From the NCBI RefSeq assembly GCF_014534645.1, contig NZ_JACVQF010000184.1, positions 1 through 64,000 on the forward strand: 64,000 bases of DNA. The letters run 5' to 3'. Positions within the stretch are counted from its first letter, which is position 1. Each line of letters opens with the position of its first letter. The notes under the pieces were generated by a model. That model ran no database searches, was not told where the DNA came from, and saw only the letters and a list, made by a program, of their open reading frames with translations. This document shows, in pieces, positions 45,506 to 54,610 of the stretch. The DNA is from Streptomyces griseicoloratus. Its GTDB lineage: Bacteria; Actinomycetota; Actinomycetes; Streptomycetales; Streptomycetaceae. The translations under genes were made by a program, and so were the position numbers.

Positions 45506-46141
45506 GTGGCAAGCGTGATTCCGTCCGCGCCCTTAGGAACAGACGCCACCGCGGGCCCGCTGGGTCTGGGTGCCGCGATGGGAGCCGGCACCTCGGGGGT
45601 CCCCGCCGAGCGCCGGTTCCGTTTCGAGCTGGCCGCACATCCGGGCTCTCCAGCACAGGCCAGACGCCTGACACGGGCCCGCCTGACCGGCTGGTCGGTG
45701 TGCGAGGACACCTGCGACACCGCCGCCCTGGTGGTCTCCGAGCTGGTGACCAACGCGATCGTGCACACCGCGAGCCGGCACATAGTGTGCGAGTTGCACG
45801 ACGGTGACGACCTGGTGCGCATAGCCGTGCGTGACGAGGGATGCGCGCCCGGTCAGCCCCACCCCACGGCCGGGCAGCAGCCCGAGGACGAGCACGGCAG
45901 GGGCCTGCTCCTCGTCGACGCCCTGTGCGATGCCTGGGGCGCCCATGAGCACGGTCCCGGACTGCTGGTCTGGGCCGAGCTGCCGCGCGGGGCCGATGTG
46001 CCACGCGGTCCGTCCGAGCCCCGCGACGACCTGGGCTGGGGCGCCCGCCCGAAGCCCGGCCCCTCTGACGGTACGGGCGAGGACGAGACACCGGGAAGCC
46101 ACCGAGAGGTGCATCGCGGAACGGGGTCCGCATGGCTGTGA
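45506..46141 (+). CDS. HATPase-fold ATP-binding protein (anti-sigma-factor-like)
   Basis: GHKL-type ATPase of 211 residues, similar to RsbW/SpoIIAB anti-sigma kinases. N box VSELVTNAIVHT near residue 80, then IAVRDEGCAPGQP and the ATP-lid/G-box region DEHGRGLLLVDALCDAWG. Residues before 45 and after 155 are low-complexity. Start uncertain: I use GTG 45506; a GTG three codons later (45515) fits a leaderless transcript with GATAGT seven bases upstream. It is the third member of the XRE-DUF397-ATPase set. It could bind the XRE protein or a sigma factor; unproven. Confidence 0.82.
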   Translation: MASVIPSAPLGTDATAGPLGLGAAMGAGTSGVPAERRFRFELAAHPGSPAQARRLTRARLTGWSVCEDTCDTAALVVSELVTNAIVHTASRHIVCELHDGDDLVRIAVRDEGCAPGQPHPTAGQQPEDEHGRGLLLVDALCDAWGAHEHGPGLLVWAELPRGADVPRGPSEPRDDLGWGARPKPGPSDGTGEDETPGSHREVHRGTGSAWL

Positions 46142-46572
46142 GGGCCGTCTCCGGCACCCGCCCGCTCGCCCTGGACACGCTGGTCCGCCTGCAGCGCGGA
46201 CTGCGGGGTGCGGGAACCCTCCACAGGCTGCCCGTGCCGGACGGCATGACGGCCCCGCTCGGCTGCGACGCGGTGGCGGTGCCCGCCCGCTTCGGCCCGC
46301 TGGTGATGCCGCGGCTGCCGCGCGTCGGGTGCGTGTACGCCGACGAGGCGCACTGGTGGTGGATCGTTCCCTCCGACTCCGACTACGCGCTGGAGTGGCC
46401 CGCGCCCGCGCGGTACGCCACCGGCGCGGTCGTCCCGGACGCCCCCGGCGTCCCCGGCCTGATCCACCGCCCCGACGGCACGGTGCCGTACACCCCGCCC
46501 ATCCCGCTGTACCTGGCCCTGTGCCGGCTGACGGGCACGACGCCGACGTGGTCGAGGCCGGTGAGCGCGTAG
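46132..46572 (+). CDS. conserved hypothetical protein overlapping the HATPase gene
   Basis: A 146-residue protein with no domain I recognise. It is rich in proline, with aromatic residues in HWWWIVPSDSDYALEWPAPARY near residue 65 and a repeated AVSGTRPLALDTLVRLQRGL start. No signal peptide or helix pair is obvious. Its ATG overlaps the HATPase stop by ten bases, so translation is coupled and it likely shares that gene's role. Its end merges into a repeat-rich, gene-free stretch. Confidence 0.7.
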   Translation: MAVRAVSGTRPLALDTLVRLQRGLRGAGTLHRLPVPDGMTAPLGCDAVAVPARFGPLVMPRLPRVGCVYADEAHWWWIVPSDSDYALEWPAPARYATGAVVPDAPGVPGLIHRPDGTVPYTPPIPLYLALCRLTGTTPTWSRPVSA

Positions 46573-47176
46573 CGATACGGAGCAGGCGCACCGGGACCGG
46601 CCCACCGGCACGGGTCCGCCGACAGGGGCCCGCCGGCGCGGGCGCACCCGCCCGGGCGTACCGCCACAGACCGGACGCCGCCCAGGCGTACCGCCGCAGA
46701 CCTGACCGCGCGGCCCCGGACGTACCGCCACCGACAGACCGCAGCCCCCGACGTACCACCACAGACCTGACAGCGGCCCCCGACGTACCACCACAGGCGC
46801 ACCCACGGCCCAGACGACCGGCACAGGCAGGCCCCTGGGGCGGGCGCCCGACACCGGCGACCGCATCAAGCGGCCTGCTCAAGCGACCGACACGACACCC
46901 CCCGACCGACACCCCGCGACCGGCACCCGCGATCGCCACAGGCGATCCACACAAGCCTGCCCGTAGAGGTCCCCGACGGCGGCCGCGCGCCTCGGTCGCT
47001 CCCTCCAGGCGCTCCCTCCGGGCGCTCCCGCCCCACCTTCCACCCCGCACGCCCCTTACGGCCCGCCCCGGCCAGGCGTGCGCCCGCGCGCTTCGGCCTC
47101 CCCCGCCCGCGCCCTGCCCGGACGCCGCCCGCCCCCGCGATAGTGGCCGTTCGTCCACGTTCGCGGGAGGCCGACG
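46573..47176. other. repeat-rich gene-free stretch
   Basis: 604 bases without a convincing gene. It holds a degenerate tandem array at 46657-46799 and then compositionally biased, C-rich sequence. Frames open here are artefacts of base composition. The right end holds the GGAGG ribosome-binding site of the ABC exporter gene. Confidence 0.65.
46657..46799 (+). repeat. degenerate ~31-bp tandem repeat, five copies
   Basis: A core CGTACCGCCACAGACC recurs, with changes, at 46657, 46687, 46721, 46752 and 46784 (steps of 30, 34, 31 and 32). Intervening sequence is G/C-rich and partly shared (CGGCCCC). It is not a CRISPR array: the repeats vary and the spacers are related to each other. Confidence 0.7.
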
Positions 47177-49123
47177 GTGCGCAGGAAGCGCGGCATGGAA
47201 CCGGTCGGGGTGTCGGAGTCGGAGCGGCTGCTCTTCGGCGGGCCGCTGCGCTACGACACGGGCTGGAACCAGCATGCGGAGGCGTTCCTGGAGCTGGGCT
47301 TCCGGGCCATGGTGACCCGGCTGCCGTCCCTGCTGGCGTCCAGCCTGCGGCTCGCCCGGCAGGCCGACGCCCGGGCCGCGCGCACCGTGCTGGCGGCCGA
47401 GGTGGGCCGGGGCGTGGCACAGGCGGTGAGCCTGCTGGCGGTGAACAGCGTGCTGGGCGGGCTGACGGCCACCGGCCCGATCGAGGAACGGCTGCGCGGA
47501 ACCGTCCCCGCGCTGGTCACCGTGGCCGCCGTGATGATGGTCGCGGCACTGCTGCGGGCTGCTTCGACCTACGCCACCGGGCGGCTGGAGCCCAAGGTGG
47601 AGCGGGTGGCCACCGAGCAGTACCTGGAGCGGGCGGCGGCCGTGGAGCTGGCCGCGATCGAGGACCACGCCTTCCACAAGCTGCTGGACACCGCCCAGTA
47701 CGGCGCCGCATCCGCCCGGCGCATGATCCAGTACGGCACGCGCGTGGTGAACGCGATGATCTCGCTGATCGCGGCGGCCGGCGTCCTGACCGTGCTGCAC
47801 CCCGCGCTGCTGCCGCTGCTGGTGACCATGACGCTGCCGAGCGCCTGGAGCGCGCTGACCCTCGCCCGGCGCCGGTACGAGTCCTTCCACGCGTGGGTGC
47901 AGCACGAGCGGGCGGGGCGCCTGCTGGCGAGCCTGCTCATCGAACCGGCCGCGGCGCCCGAGATCCGGGTGCACGGCGTGGGCCCCTTCCTGTTGCGGCA
48001 CTTCCGCGCGATGTCGGAGACCGCCGAGGCGGAGCAGGCCCGGCTCGCCCGGCTGGCGGCCCGTACGGGACTGGTCGCGGCGGCGTGGACGGGGCTCGCG
48101 ACGGCGGCGACGTACGCGACGCTCGGCGGGCTGCTGCTGGGCGGCGCGATGGCCCTGTCGGTGGCGGGCACGGCCGTGATCGCGATCCGCACCGGGTCGC
48201 AGAGCCTCGGCACCCTCGTCGTGGAGGTCAACGCCCTGCACGAGGAGGCCCTGTTCGTCGGTGATCTGGAGCGGCTGCACGTGGAAGCGGCCGGCCGGGC
48301 CATCCCGGCGGGCGGCGCCGCACTGCCGGACGACCCCAAGGAGATCCGCTTCGAGAACGTCACGTTCCGCTACCCGGGCGAATCCACCCGTCCCGCCCTC
48401 GACGACGTCACCCTCACCCTCCCGCTGGGGCGGATCGTGGCGCTCGTCGGGGAGAACGGCTCCGGCAAGACGACGCTGGTCAAGCTGCTAGCCGGGCTGT
48501 ACACGCCGGACCGGGGCCGCATCATGTGGGACGGCGTCGACGCGGCGACGGCGGACCGGCGCGCGCTCGCCGAGCGCATCGCGATGGTGGCGCAGGACTT
48601 CAAGCGCTGGCCGTTCACCGCGCGCGTGAACGTGGCCGTGGGCCGCTCCTCGGCGCCGCTCGGCGACGAACGCGTGGCCGAGGCGGTCGCCGAGGCCGGG
48701 GCCGAGGACCTGGTCGCGGATCTGCCGCGCGGCCTGGACACCCTGCTGGCCCGCAGTTTCAGCGGCGGCCACGAGCTGTCCGGCGGCCAGTGGCAGCGGA
48801 TCGGGATCGCCCGGGCGGCGTACCGGCGTGGCCGCATCCTCATCGTGGACGAGCCGACGGCGGCCCTGGACGCCCGCGCCGAGCTGGAGGTCTTCGACAA
48901 GATCCGCGCCCTGGCCGGCAGCGGCCAGACGGTCGTCCTCATCACGCACCGGCTGGCGTCGGTGCGCCACGCGGACCTGGTACACGTTCTCGACCAGGGC
49001 CGGCTCGTGGAGTCGGGGACACCGGACGAGCTGCTCGCCACCGGCGGGCTCTACGCGGAGCTGTACTCCCTCCAGGCGGAGCAGTTCACCAAGGCGCCGG
49101 TGCCCGCCCCGAAGGCGGGCTGA
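47177..49123 (+). CDS. ABC-type half-transporter (exporter) with fused ATPase
   Basis: Export-type ABC protein of 648 residues. Residues about 40-330 form the membrane domain with about six helices (AVSLLAVNSVLGG; VTVAAVMMVAALLRAAS; AATYATLGGLLLGGAMALSVAG). The C-terminal ATPase has Walker A GENGSGKTTLVKLL near residue 432, signature SGGHELSGGQWQR, Walker B ILIVDEPTAALD and the switch histidine VVLITHRL. No peptidase domain is present. GTG start at 47177 with GGAGG six bases upstream. It should work as a homodimer. Substrate unknown; the convergent 61-residue gene follows immediately. Confidence 0.93.
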   Translation: MRRKRGMEPVGVSESERLLFGGPLRYDTGWNQHAEAFLELGFRAMVTRLPSLLASSLRLARQADARAARTVLAAEVGRGVAQAVSLLAVNSVLGGLTATGPIEERLRGTVPALVTVAAVMMVAALLRAASTYATGRLEPKVERVATEQYLERAAAVELAAIEDHAFHKLLDTAQYGAASARRMIQYGTRVVNAMISLIAAAGVLTVLHPALLPLLVTMTLPSAWSALTLARRRYESFHAWVQHERAGRLLASLLIEPAAAPEIRVHGVGPFLLRHFRAMSETAEAEQARLARLAARTGLVAAAWTGLATAATYATLGGLLLGGAMALSVAGTAVIAIRTGSQSLGTLVVEVNALHEEALFVGDLERLHVEAAGRAIPAGGAALPDDPKEIRFENVTFRYPGESTRPALDDVTLTLPLGRIVALVGENGSGKTTLVKLLAGLYTPDRGRIMWDGVDAATADRRALAERIAMVAQDFKRWPFTARVNVAVGRSSAPLGDERVAEAVAEAGAEDLVADLPRGLDTLLARSFSGGHELSGGQWQRIGIARAAYRRGRILIVDEPTAALDARAELEVFDKIRALAGSGQTVVLITHRLASVRHADLVHVLDQGRLVESGTPDELLATGGLYAELYSLQAEQFTKAPVPAPKAG

Positions 49124-49144
49124 CCCCGCCGCTCGCCCCGCGCC

Positions 49145-49330
49145 TCACGCAGCCGCGTCCCCGGCAGTCTCGCTACTGCGGACGACGACGAGGAACATGT
49201 CCGTGGCGAGGTCCATGACGACCTCGGCGGGCAGGCCCTCCAGACGCCGCGCATGGGCGAACTCCTCCGCCGGCCAGGACCCGCGCGGCCCGCCGGCGGG
49301 AAAGCGTTCGAGCACCGTTCGCCCGTTCAC
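49145..49330 (-). CDS. 61-residue conserved small protein
   Basis: Small protein of 61 residues, MNGRTVLERFPAGGPRGS onward, with SWPAEEFAHARRLEG and a C-terminal hydrophobic stretch (EVVMDLATDMFLVVV). GTG start at 49330 with a strong GGAGGTG ribosome-binding site. I think similar short proteins occur widely in Streptomyces but know no function. It ends 21 bases from the end of the ABC exporter gene, in convergent orientation. It contains no cysteine and no leader/core layout that would mark it as a RiPP precursor. Confidence 0.75.
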   Translation of the reverse strand: MNGRTVLERFPAGGPRGSWPAEEFAHARRLEGLPAEVVMDLATDMFLVVVRSSETAGDAAA

Positions 49331-49485
49331 CCTGCACCTCCATGTAGCGCTGTACTCGTAGAGTTAAACGCCAACCATGGGGCGAACGCCTCGGGAAGTG
49401 ACGCCACTGAGACGTAGTTGACACCCGTTCACCGCAAAGTGTGAGCGGCGCCTCAGCCGTTCGGGCCCTCGGGTCACTCGGGGTG

Positions 49486-50175
49486 TCAGAAGTCGTACTC
49501 GTCGTGATACCGGACTCTCTCACTTCCCGCGGGCGCCCCGAGAGCCGACGCGCGCCCCTCGGGTTCTTCCCACGCCTCCTGCCGGCCCAGCGCGGTCAGG
49601 TCCAGGAGGCTGGTGGTCGAGCCGAGTCCGTCGAGGCCGCGCTCGTACGTCGAGTAGGTGTGGAAGACGCGATCGCGGTCCCGCAGGAAGCAGCTGAGGC
49701 CCGGCCGCTCGACGAGTTCGCCCTCGCGTTCGAGGGTCACCTCGAAGTCGGTGTTGAAGTCGCTGACGTAGGACGAGTACCAGGGCAGCGTCCAGCCCAT
49801 CCGGGCCTTGAACGGCAGGATCTTCGGATACGGCGCCCGGGACACCGCGGCGAACGACGTGCCCCGTGCCTTAAGGTGCACCAGGTGCCCGATCTGGTCG
49901 AGGAACGCCGAGCAGCTGCGGCAGCCCGCGTCCCACTCGGGGGCGAACATGAAGTGGTAGACGACCAGCTGGTCCCGCCCCTCGAAGAGGTCGAGCAGCG
50001 TGGCCTTCCCGTCTCCGCCCTCGAAGACGTACTCCTTGTCGATCTCCACCATGGGCAGCCTGCGCCGCTCGGCGTTGAGGGCGTCACGCGCGCGTGTGGC
50101 CGCTTTCTCCTTGGCCAGTAAGGCCTCGCGTGCCGCGCGCCACTCCGCGCGCGAGACGATCTCGGGAAGCGACAT
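49486..50175 (-). CDS. DUF899 thioredoxin-like protein
   Basis: DUF899-family protein of 229 residues, a predicted thioredoxin-like fold. The start SLPEIVSRAEWRAAREALLAKEKAATRARDAL is characteristic, then the pair CRSC in FAPEWDAGCRSCSAFLD near residue 87, followed by ISxAPYPKI-like VSRAPYPKI. The C-terminal tail (GRASALGAPAGSERVRYHDEYDF) is the family's end. ATG start at 50175 with GGAGGAG upstream. Biochemical function unknown; a disulfide/redox role is inferred from the fold. Confidence 0.85.
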   Translation of the reverse strand: MSLPEIVSRAEWRAAREALLAKEKAATRARDALNAERRRLPMVEIDKEYVFEGGDGKATLLDLFEGRDQLVVYHFMFAPEWDAGCRSCSAFLDQIGHLVHLKARGTSFAAVSRAPYPKILPFKARMGWTLPWYSSYVSDFNTDFEVTLEREGELVERPGLSCFLRDRDRVFHTYSTYERGLDGLGSTTSLLDLTALGRQEAWEEPEGRASALGAPAGSERVRYHDEYDF

Positions 50176-50283
50176 GGGCTCCTCCTGTGCAACGGTCCGT
50201 CGGGGGTGGTGACCGACGGCAGGAGCGGAACTCATCGGCGGTTCGGCAAGATTTTTTTCCGGCGTCTCCGGGACGGTGCCGGA

Positions 50284-51633
50284 TCAGGTGTCGTACGCCT
50301 GGATCCGGCGGCCGTGGCCGCGGTCGACCAGGGCGGGCAGCCGCTCCCCCAGTTCCTCCACCACGGCCGGGACGTCGAGGGTGAGCAGCTGCCGGTCCCG
50401 CATGAGGACCCGTCCGTCGACGATCGTCGTGCGCACGTCGGCGGAGCGCGCACTGTGCACGAGGGTGGCGGCGAGGTCGTGCACGGGCTGGGTGTGCGGG
50501 CCGGTGAGGTCGACGAGGACGATGTCGGCCCGCCGCCCCGGCGCGATGCTGCCGACCGTGTCACCCAGCCCGACCGCCCGGGCGCTCTGCAGGGTGGCGT
50601 GGTGGAGGGCCTGACGGGAGGTCAGCCAGCGCGGGTCGCCCTCGGTGGACTTCTGGATCAGGGAGGTGAGGGCCATGGACTCCCACACGTCGAGGGAGTT
50701 GTTCGAGGCGGCGCCGTCCGTGGCGAGTCCGACGGGGATCCCGATGTCCCGCAGGGCGCGCACGGGTGTGGTGGTGGGCCAGGCGAACTTCAGGTAGCCG
50801 CGCGGTGCGGTCGCGACGGCCGTACGGCCTCCCGCGCGCGCGAGGAGGGGCAGGTCGGACTCGACGATGCCGGTGCCGTGCGCGATGAGCACGTCGGTGT
50901 CGAGGATCCCGGTGCGCTCCAGGACCTCGATCGGGGTGACCCCGTGCCGGGCGAGGCTGGTGTCGGTCTGGTCGCGGTTCTCGGCGGCGTGCAGGTGCAC
51001 CGGCAGGCCGTGGTCGCGGGCGAGGGCGGCGGTGGCGGCGAGGTCGGCCTCGTCCACGGTGTAGGGGGCGTGCGGGGCGAGGGCGGTCGTGATGCGCCCG
51101 CCTGCCGTGCCGCGGTGCCGCAGCGCGAACTCCAGGGACTGCTCCCGGCCTTGTGCTCCCTGGGAGGAGAAGTACGCCTGGCCCAGCAGCGCCCGCATCC
51201 CGCACTCGGCGACGACCGCGGCGACGGCGTCCATGGCGAAGTAGTGGTCCGCGAAGCAGGTCACGCCCCCGCGGATCATCTCGGCGCACGCGAGCCGGGC
51301 GCCCAGCTCCACGTCCCGCTCGGTGAGGTTGGACTCGACGGGCCAGACGACGTCGTTGAACCACTCCTCGGTGGGCAGGTCCTCCGCGAGGCCGCGCAGG
51401 GCGGCCATCGGCGCGTGCGTGTGGCAGTTGATCAGTCCGGGCAGGGCGGCCTGTCCGCGTGCGTCGATGCGTTCGGCGGCGGGGAGTCCGTCGACGGCGG
51501 CGGCGGTCGTCACGGAGTCGACGACCCCGTTCCGTACGACGACGGCCGCGTCCTCGGAGAAGCCGATGCCTTCCCGGTCGTCGTGGACGAGCACGGTGCA
51601 GCCGGTGATGACGAGATCGGCGGGGTGCGTCAT
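50284..51633 (-). CDS. amidohydrolase, ATZ/TRZ/MtaD (deaminase) family
   Basis: Metal-dependent deaminase-type amidohydrolase of 449 residues, close to S-adenosylhomocysteine/methylthioadenosine or 8-oxoguanine deaminases. Metal-binding motifs: NCHTHAPM near residue 70, PVHLHAAE near 215, LIAHGTG near 248 and LATDGAASNNSLD near 302. A TACGTT -10-like box lies six bases upstream of the ATG (51640-51645), so the mRNA may be leaderless. Substrate unknown; the FUSC-like gene precedes it closely on the same strand. Confidence 0.9.
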   Translation of the reverse strand: MTHPADLVITGCTVLVHDDREGIGFSEDAAVVVRNGVVDSVTTAAAVDGLPAAERIDARGQAALPGLINCHTHAPMAALRGLAEDLPTEEWFNDVVWPVESNLTERDVELGARLACAEMIRGGVTCFADHYFAMDAVAAVVAECGMRALLGQAYFSSQGAQGREQSLEFALRHRGTAGGRITTALAPHAPYTVDEADLAATAALARDHGLPVHLHAAENRDQTDTSLARHGVTPIEVLERTGILDTDVLIAHGTGIVESDLPLLARAGGRTAVATAPRGYLKFAWPTTTPVRALRDIGIPVGLATDGAASNNSLDVWESMALTSLIQKSTEGDPRWLTSRQALHHATLQSARAVGLGDTVGSIAPGRRADIVLVDLTGPHTQPVHDLAATLVHSARSADVRTTIVDGRVLMRDRQLLTLDVPAVVEELGERLPALVDRGHGRRIQAYDT

Positions 51634-51670
51634 GCCGCCAACGTACGGCAGCGCGAACCGCCCCGGCCGG

Positions 51671-53551
51671 CTATCCGGCGAGCGGCTGCCCGGGCAGGCG
51701 CGGCCGCCCCAGCCGCTCGCGCCGCTCGGCGAGTTCGTCCCGCAGTTCGGCCAGCCGCCTCACGTGCCGGGGCGTGAGCCGGCCGGTGTCGTCGAGGTGC
51801 ACGGCGCAGGCGGTGGTGGTGTCGACGAGACGTTCGAGGACGGCCGCGACCTCGTCGGCGCCCGTGGAGTGCCGGGCCAGGGAGGGAAGTTCGGCGGCGG
51901 CGAGGGCGATGGCGGAGCGGGCCTCGGCGAGCGCGCGGTAGGCCTCCCTGCGCAGCGTCCAGCGGGTGGCCCGGTCGTCGGCCCCGTCCAGTACGTGGGT
52001 GAGGTAGGCGTGCGCGGCACCGCCAGCGGCGGCGAGCCGGGCGCGGACGCCGCCGCCGCGCTGCCCCGGCATCGGCAGGTGCCCGACGAGCAGCACGATC
52101 GCGCAGGCCAGCAGGGTCTCGCCGATGCGGCCGGCCGAGGCCTGGGGCTCTCCGCCGACCATGACCAGGGCGAGGACGAGGACGGTGACGACGGCGGTCT
52201 GCGCGGCGAAGTGCCGGGCGGCGACGGGGAGGAGGGCGCCGCTGACGGCGACGAGCGCGACGAGCCCTTCCGGCCGTGGCAGCACGGCGGCGAACCCGGC
52301 GAAGACCAGCGCCCCGAGCACGGTGCCGGCCGCCCGGCACAGCACCCGGGACGCGAGCGGCCCGAGGTCGGGCTTGACGAGGAAGACGGCGGTGGCGGGC
52401 AGCCAGTACCAGTGCTGGTGCTGCCCGTACCAGTGACCGTGGTGCAGGGCCTGGGCGACGGCGGCACTGGCCCCGAAGCAGAGGCCCACGCGCAGTCCGT
52501 ACTCCCGCCCGCCGGCCCCCAGGACCGTGCGCAGCACGGCGCGCGGCGACCGCCTGCGGGTGTGCAGGTCGCCGCCCCCGCCCTGGTCGAAGGCCACGGC
52601 GGCGTGCAGCAGGGCGTCGTCGAGGGCGCGCAGGCCCGGGGCCGAGCGGTCGGGCGCGGGCAGCGGCCCGGTGTGGGTGCCGCCGCGTACGGCGGCGGCG
52701 AGCCGGCGGGGCCCCGCACCGGCCCGTGCGGGCACGGGCTCCCCCGCCCAGGCGAGCGCGGTCGCGGCCTCGGCGAGGGGCAGCGCGGCGGCGTACTGGG
52801 CGTGCAGCCGCCGTTCGGCCGCGGACGAGGCGTGGCGCCGCAGCCGGGGTCCGGACAACGCGTCCTGGGCGTGGTCGAGGGCGGCGGTGAGCGCGGCCCG
52901 GCGGGTGACGGCGTGCTCCGTGCCGGCCGCGTCGAGGAGCGCGGCGACGGCGTCGTACACGTCGGCGACGGCCGCCCGCTCCCCGTCGAACCGGAAGCCG
53001 AGCCGCAGGTCGCCGGTCAGCGAGCCGGGCGTGGGCAGGGCCAGCCGCAGCGCGAGCAGCCATCCGGCGCCGGCGAGGAAGGCCAGAACACGCTGCCACC
53101 CGGGGTCGGGCAGCGGCATCCCGGCCCCGACGGCGGTGGCGACCAGCAACTGCGTGCCGGTCGCGGAGGCCACGGGCCCGGCCGCGCTGACGGCACCGGC
53201 CGGCAGACCGATCGCGGTGAGGACGAGGGTCAGCGCCAGGGCTCCCAGGTGCTGCCCCGCGTACGTCCCGACGAGCAGCCCGGCCGCCCCCGCCAGCGCG
53301 GGCACGCCGATCCGCTTGACGGAGGCCCGCCTGCTGCCCGGCCGGTCGTTGATCCCGGCCAGCATCGCGGCGATGGCGGCGACGACACCGAGGGAGGCCC
53401 GCCCCGCGACCAGGGCGGCGACCAGCAGCGGCCCGGCGGCCAGCGCACCCCGCGTGACCGCGTTCCAGGGGACGGGCCCGCGTTGGGCACGCAGGGCGTG
53501 GGCGAGCCAGGGCGGAAGCGGGAGGGACACGGCACGCGCGAGGCGGGACAC
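51671..53551 (-). CDS. FUSC-family (aromatic acid exporter-like) membrane protein
   Basis: Large integral membrane protein of about 626 residues in the FUSC/AaeB-like group. Two blocks of hydrophobic helices (GALAAGPLLVAALVAGRASLG onward, and RVGLCFGASAAVAQAL / AVFLVKPDLGPLASRVLCRAAGTVLGALVFAGF) are typical repeated halves. A cytoplasmic domain follows each block, the second rich in arginine and alanine. I place the start at the GTG at 53551 because AGGAGG lies about nine bases upstream; a longer frame to 53635 adds 28 residues. Likely an efflux protein; substrate unknown. Confidence 0.85.
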   Translation of the reverse strand: MSRLARAVSLPLPPWLAHALRAQRGPVPWNAVTRGALAAGPLLVAALVAGRASLGVVAAIAAMLAGINDRPGSRRASVKRIGVPALAGAAGLLVGTYAGQHLGALALTLVLTAIGLPAGAVSAAGPVASATGTQLLVATAVGAGMPLPDPGWQRVLAFLAGAGWLLALRLALPTPGSLTGDLRLGFRFDGERAAVADVYDAVAALLDAAGTEHAVTRRAALTAALDHAQDALSGPRLRRHASSAAERRLHAQYAAALPLAEAATALAWAGEPVPARAGAGPRRLAAAVRGGTHTGPLPAPDRSAPGLRALDDALLHAAVAFDQGGGGDLHTRRRSPRAVLRTVLGAGGREYGLRVGLCFGASAAVAQALHHGHWYGQHQHWYWLPATAVFLVKPDLGPLASRVLCRAAGTVLGALVFAGFAAVLPRPEGLVALVAVSGALLPVAARHFAAQTAVVTVLVLALVMVGGEPQASAGRIGETLLACAIVLLVGHLPMPGQRGGGVRARLAAAGGAAHAYLTHVLDGADDRATRWTLRREAYRALAEARSAIALAAAELPSLARHSTGADEVAAVLERLVDTTTACAVHLDDTGRLTPRHVRRLAELRDELAERRERLGRPRLPGQPLAG

Positions 53552-53769
53552 GGGGCTCGGCCTCCTGTCGTCTCGTCGAGGGCGGGGTGAGCCATCGGGC
53601 GACGGTGGCCGGGCTGTGGTGTGGACGGTGTCCACCGTAACGGGCGTTCTTGGAGGGGAGGGAACGGGCGTGTTTCCGGGGTGTGACGCCGGGCCGGAGA
53701 TGTGTGGGCGCTCCTCATGGGCGCGTCCGCCACGGGGGCTCCGGCACGGACGCGTCCGGCTCGGGGCGC

Positions 53770-54546
53770 CTACGGCTGCCTGGCCGCCTCCACGGCCGCG
53801 CCGAGCATCCCCTCGGTCTCCGTGATCGCCCGGGTCAGCGCCTCGGGCTCCGGTGTCAGATTCGCCATCAGGGTGTCGACGGCGCCCAGGCCAGCGCGTT
53901 CGACCATGCGCTTCTCATTGGTGACCCACTCACCGCGTGCCGCCAGCACCGCGTGGGCCGCCTGTGTCGTGGCGAGGGCGATCGCGCCGGCGACCTGGGT
54001 GAGGGCGCCCTTGGGGGCGTGGCCGGCCTTGGCGTAGGCAAGGGTGGCCACGGCCGTGCCGTGCCAGCGTTCGGGGGCGGTGGCGCGCAGGGCGTCCGGG
54101 TAGGCGGGGCGGGGCAAGTCGCCGCGCAGGACCTCGTTGATCGCGAGTTCCGCGACGACCAGGTACGTCGGGATGCCCGCGAGGTGGAACATCAGCGGCT
54201 CGACGCCGAACCGTCCCGCCTGAGCCTCCGTCACCTCGTGTTCCACGACGTCGAGGTCGCGGTAGTGCACGTCGACCCGGCGTTCGTCGATCGTCAGCCA
54301 GGCACCGCCGTTGAAGACGCCGCCGCCCCACGCGCCGATCTCGGAGACCTCGCCCGGCCAGCCGACCGCACGGAGGTCGGCCGGGTCGAAGGCGCCCCGG
54401 TAGTAGATCGCCAGGTCCCAGTCGCTGTCGGGACGGTGGGTGCCCTGGGCCCGGGAGCCGCCGAGAGTGACCGCGCGGACGGTGGGCAGGGCGGCGAGAC
54501 GGTCGGCGGTCGTGTCGAGGAAGACCTGGTCCGAGAGGGAGGGCAC
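53770..54546 (-). CDS. nucleotidyltransferase-fold protein
   Basis: Nucleotidyltransferase of the DNA polymerase beta-like fold, 258 residues. The active-site pattern is LGGSRAQGTHRPDSDWDLAIYY near residue 30 (GS and DxD), and the third carboxylate is in RRVDVHYRD near 100. This is the layout of aminoglycoside-nucleotidyltransferase-like and other small NTase proteins; there is no evidence for a specific substrate or an antitoxin partner. GTG start at 54546 with AGGAG upstream. It is divergent from the small hypothetical gene. Confidence 0.85.
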   Translation of the reverse strand: MPSLSDQVFLDTTADRLAALPTVRAVTLGGSRAQGTHRPDSDWDLAIYYRGAFDPADLRAVGWPGEVSEIGAWGGGVFNGGAWLTIDERRVDVHYRDLDVVEHEVTEAQAGRFGVEPLMFHLAGIPTYLVVAELAINEVLRGDLPRPAYPDALRATAPERWHGTAVATLAYAKAGHAPKGALTQVAGAIALATTQAAHAVLAARGEWVTNEKRMVERAGLGAVDTLMANLTPEPEALTRAITETEGMLGAAVEAARQP

Positions 54547-54610
54547 GGCTGCGGGCTCCTGGCGGTCGGGGGCTGGCCACGCAAGCCTACGCAGGCCCCG
54601 TGAGGGGTGA

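Noticed and set aside
46657-46799. CRISPR-like array
   Set aside because: Repeats vary, spacers are related to one another, and there are no cas genes.
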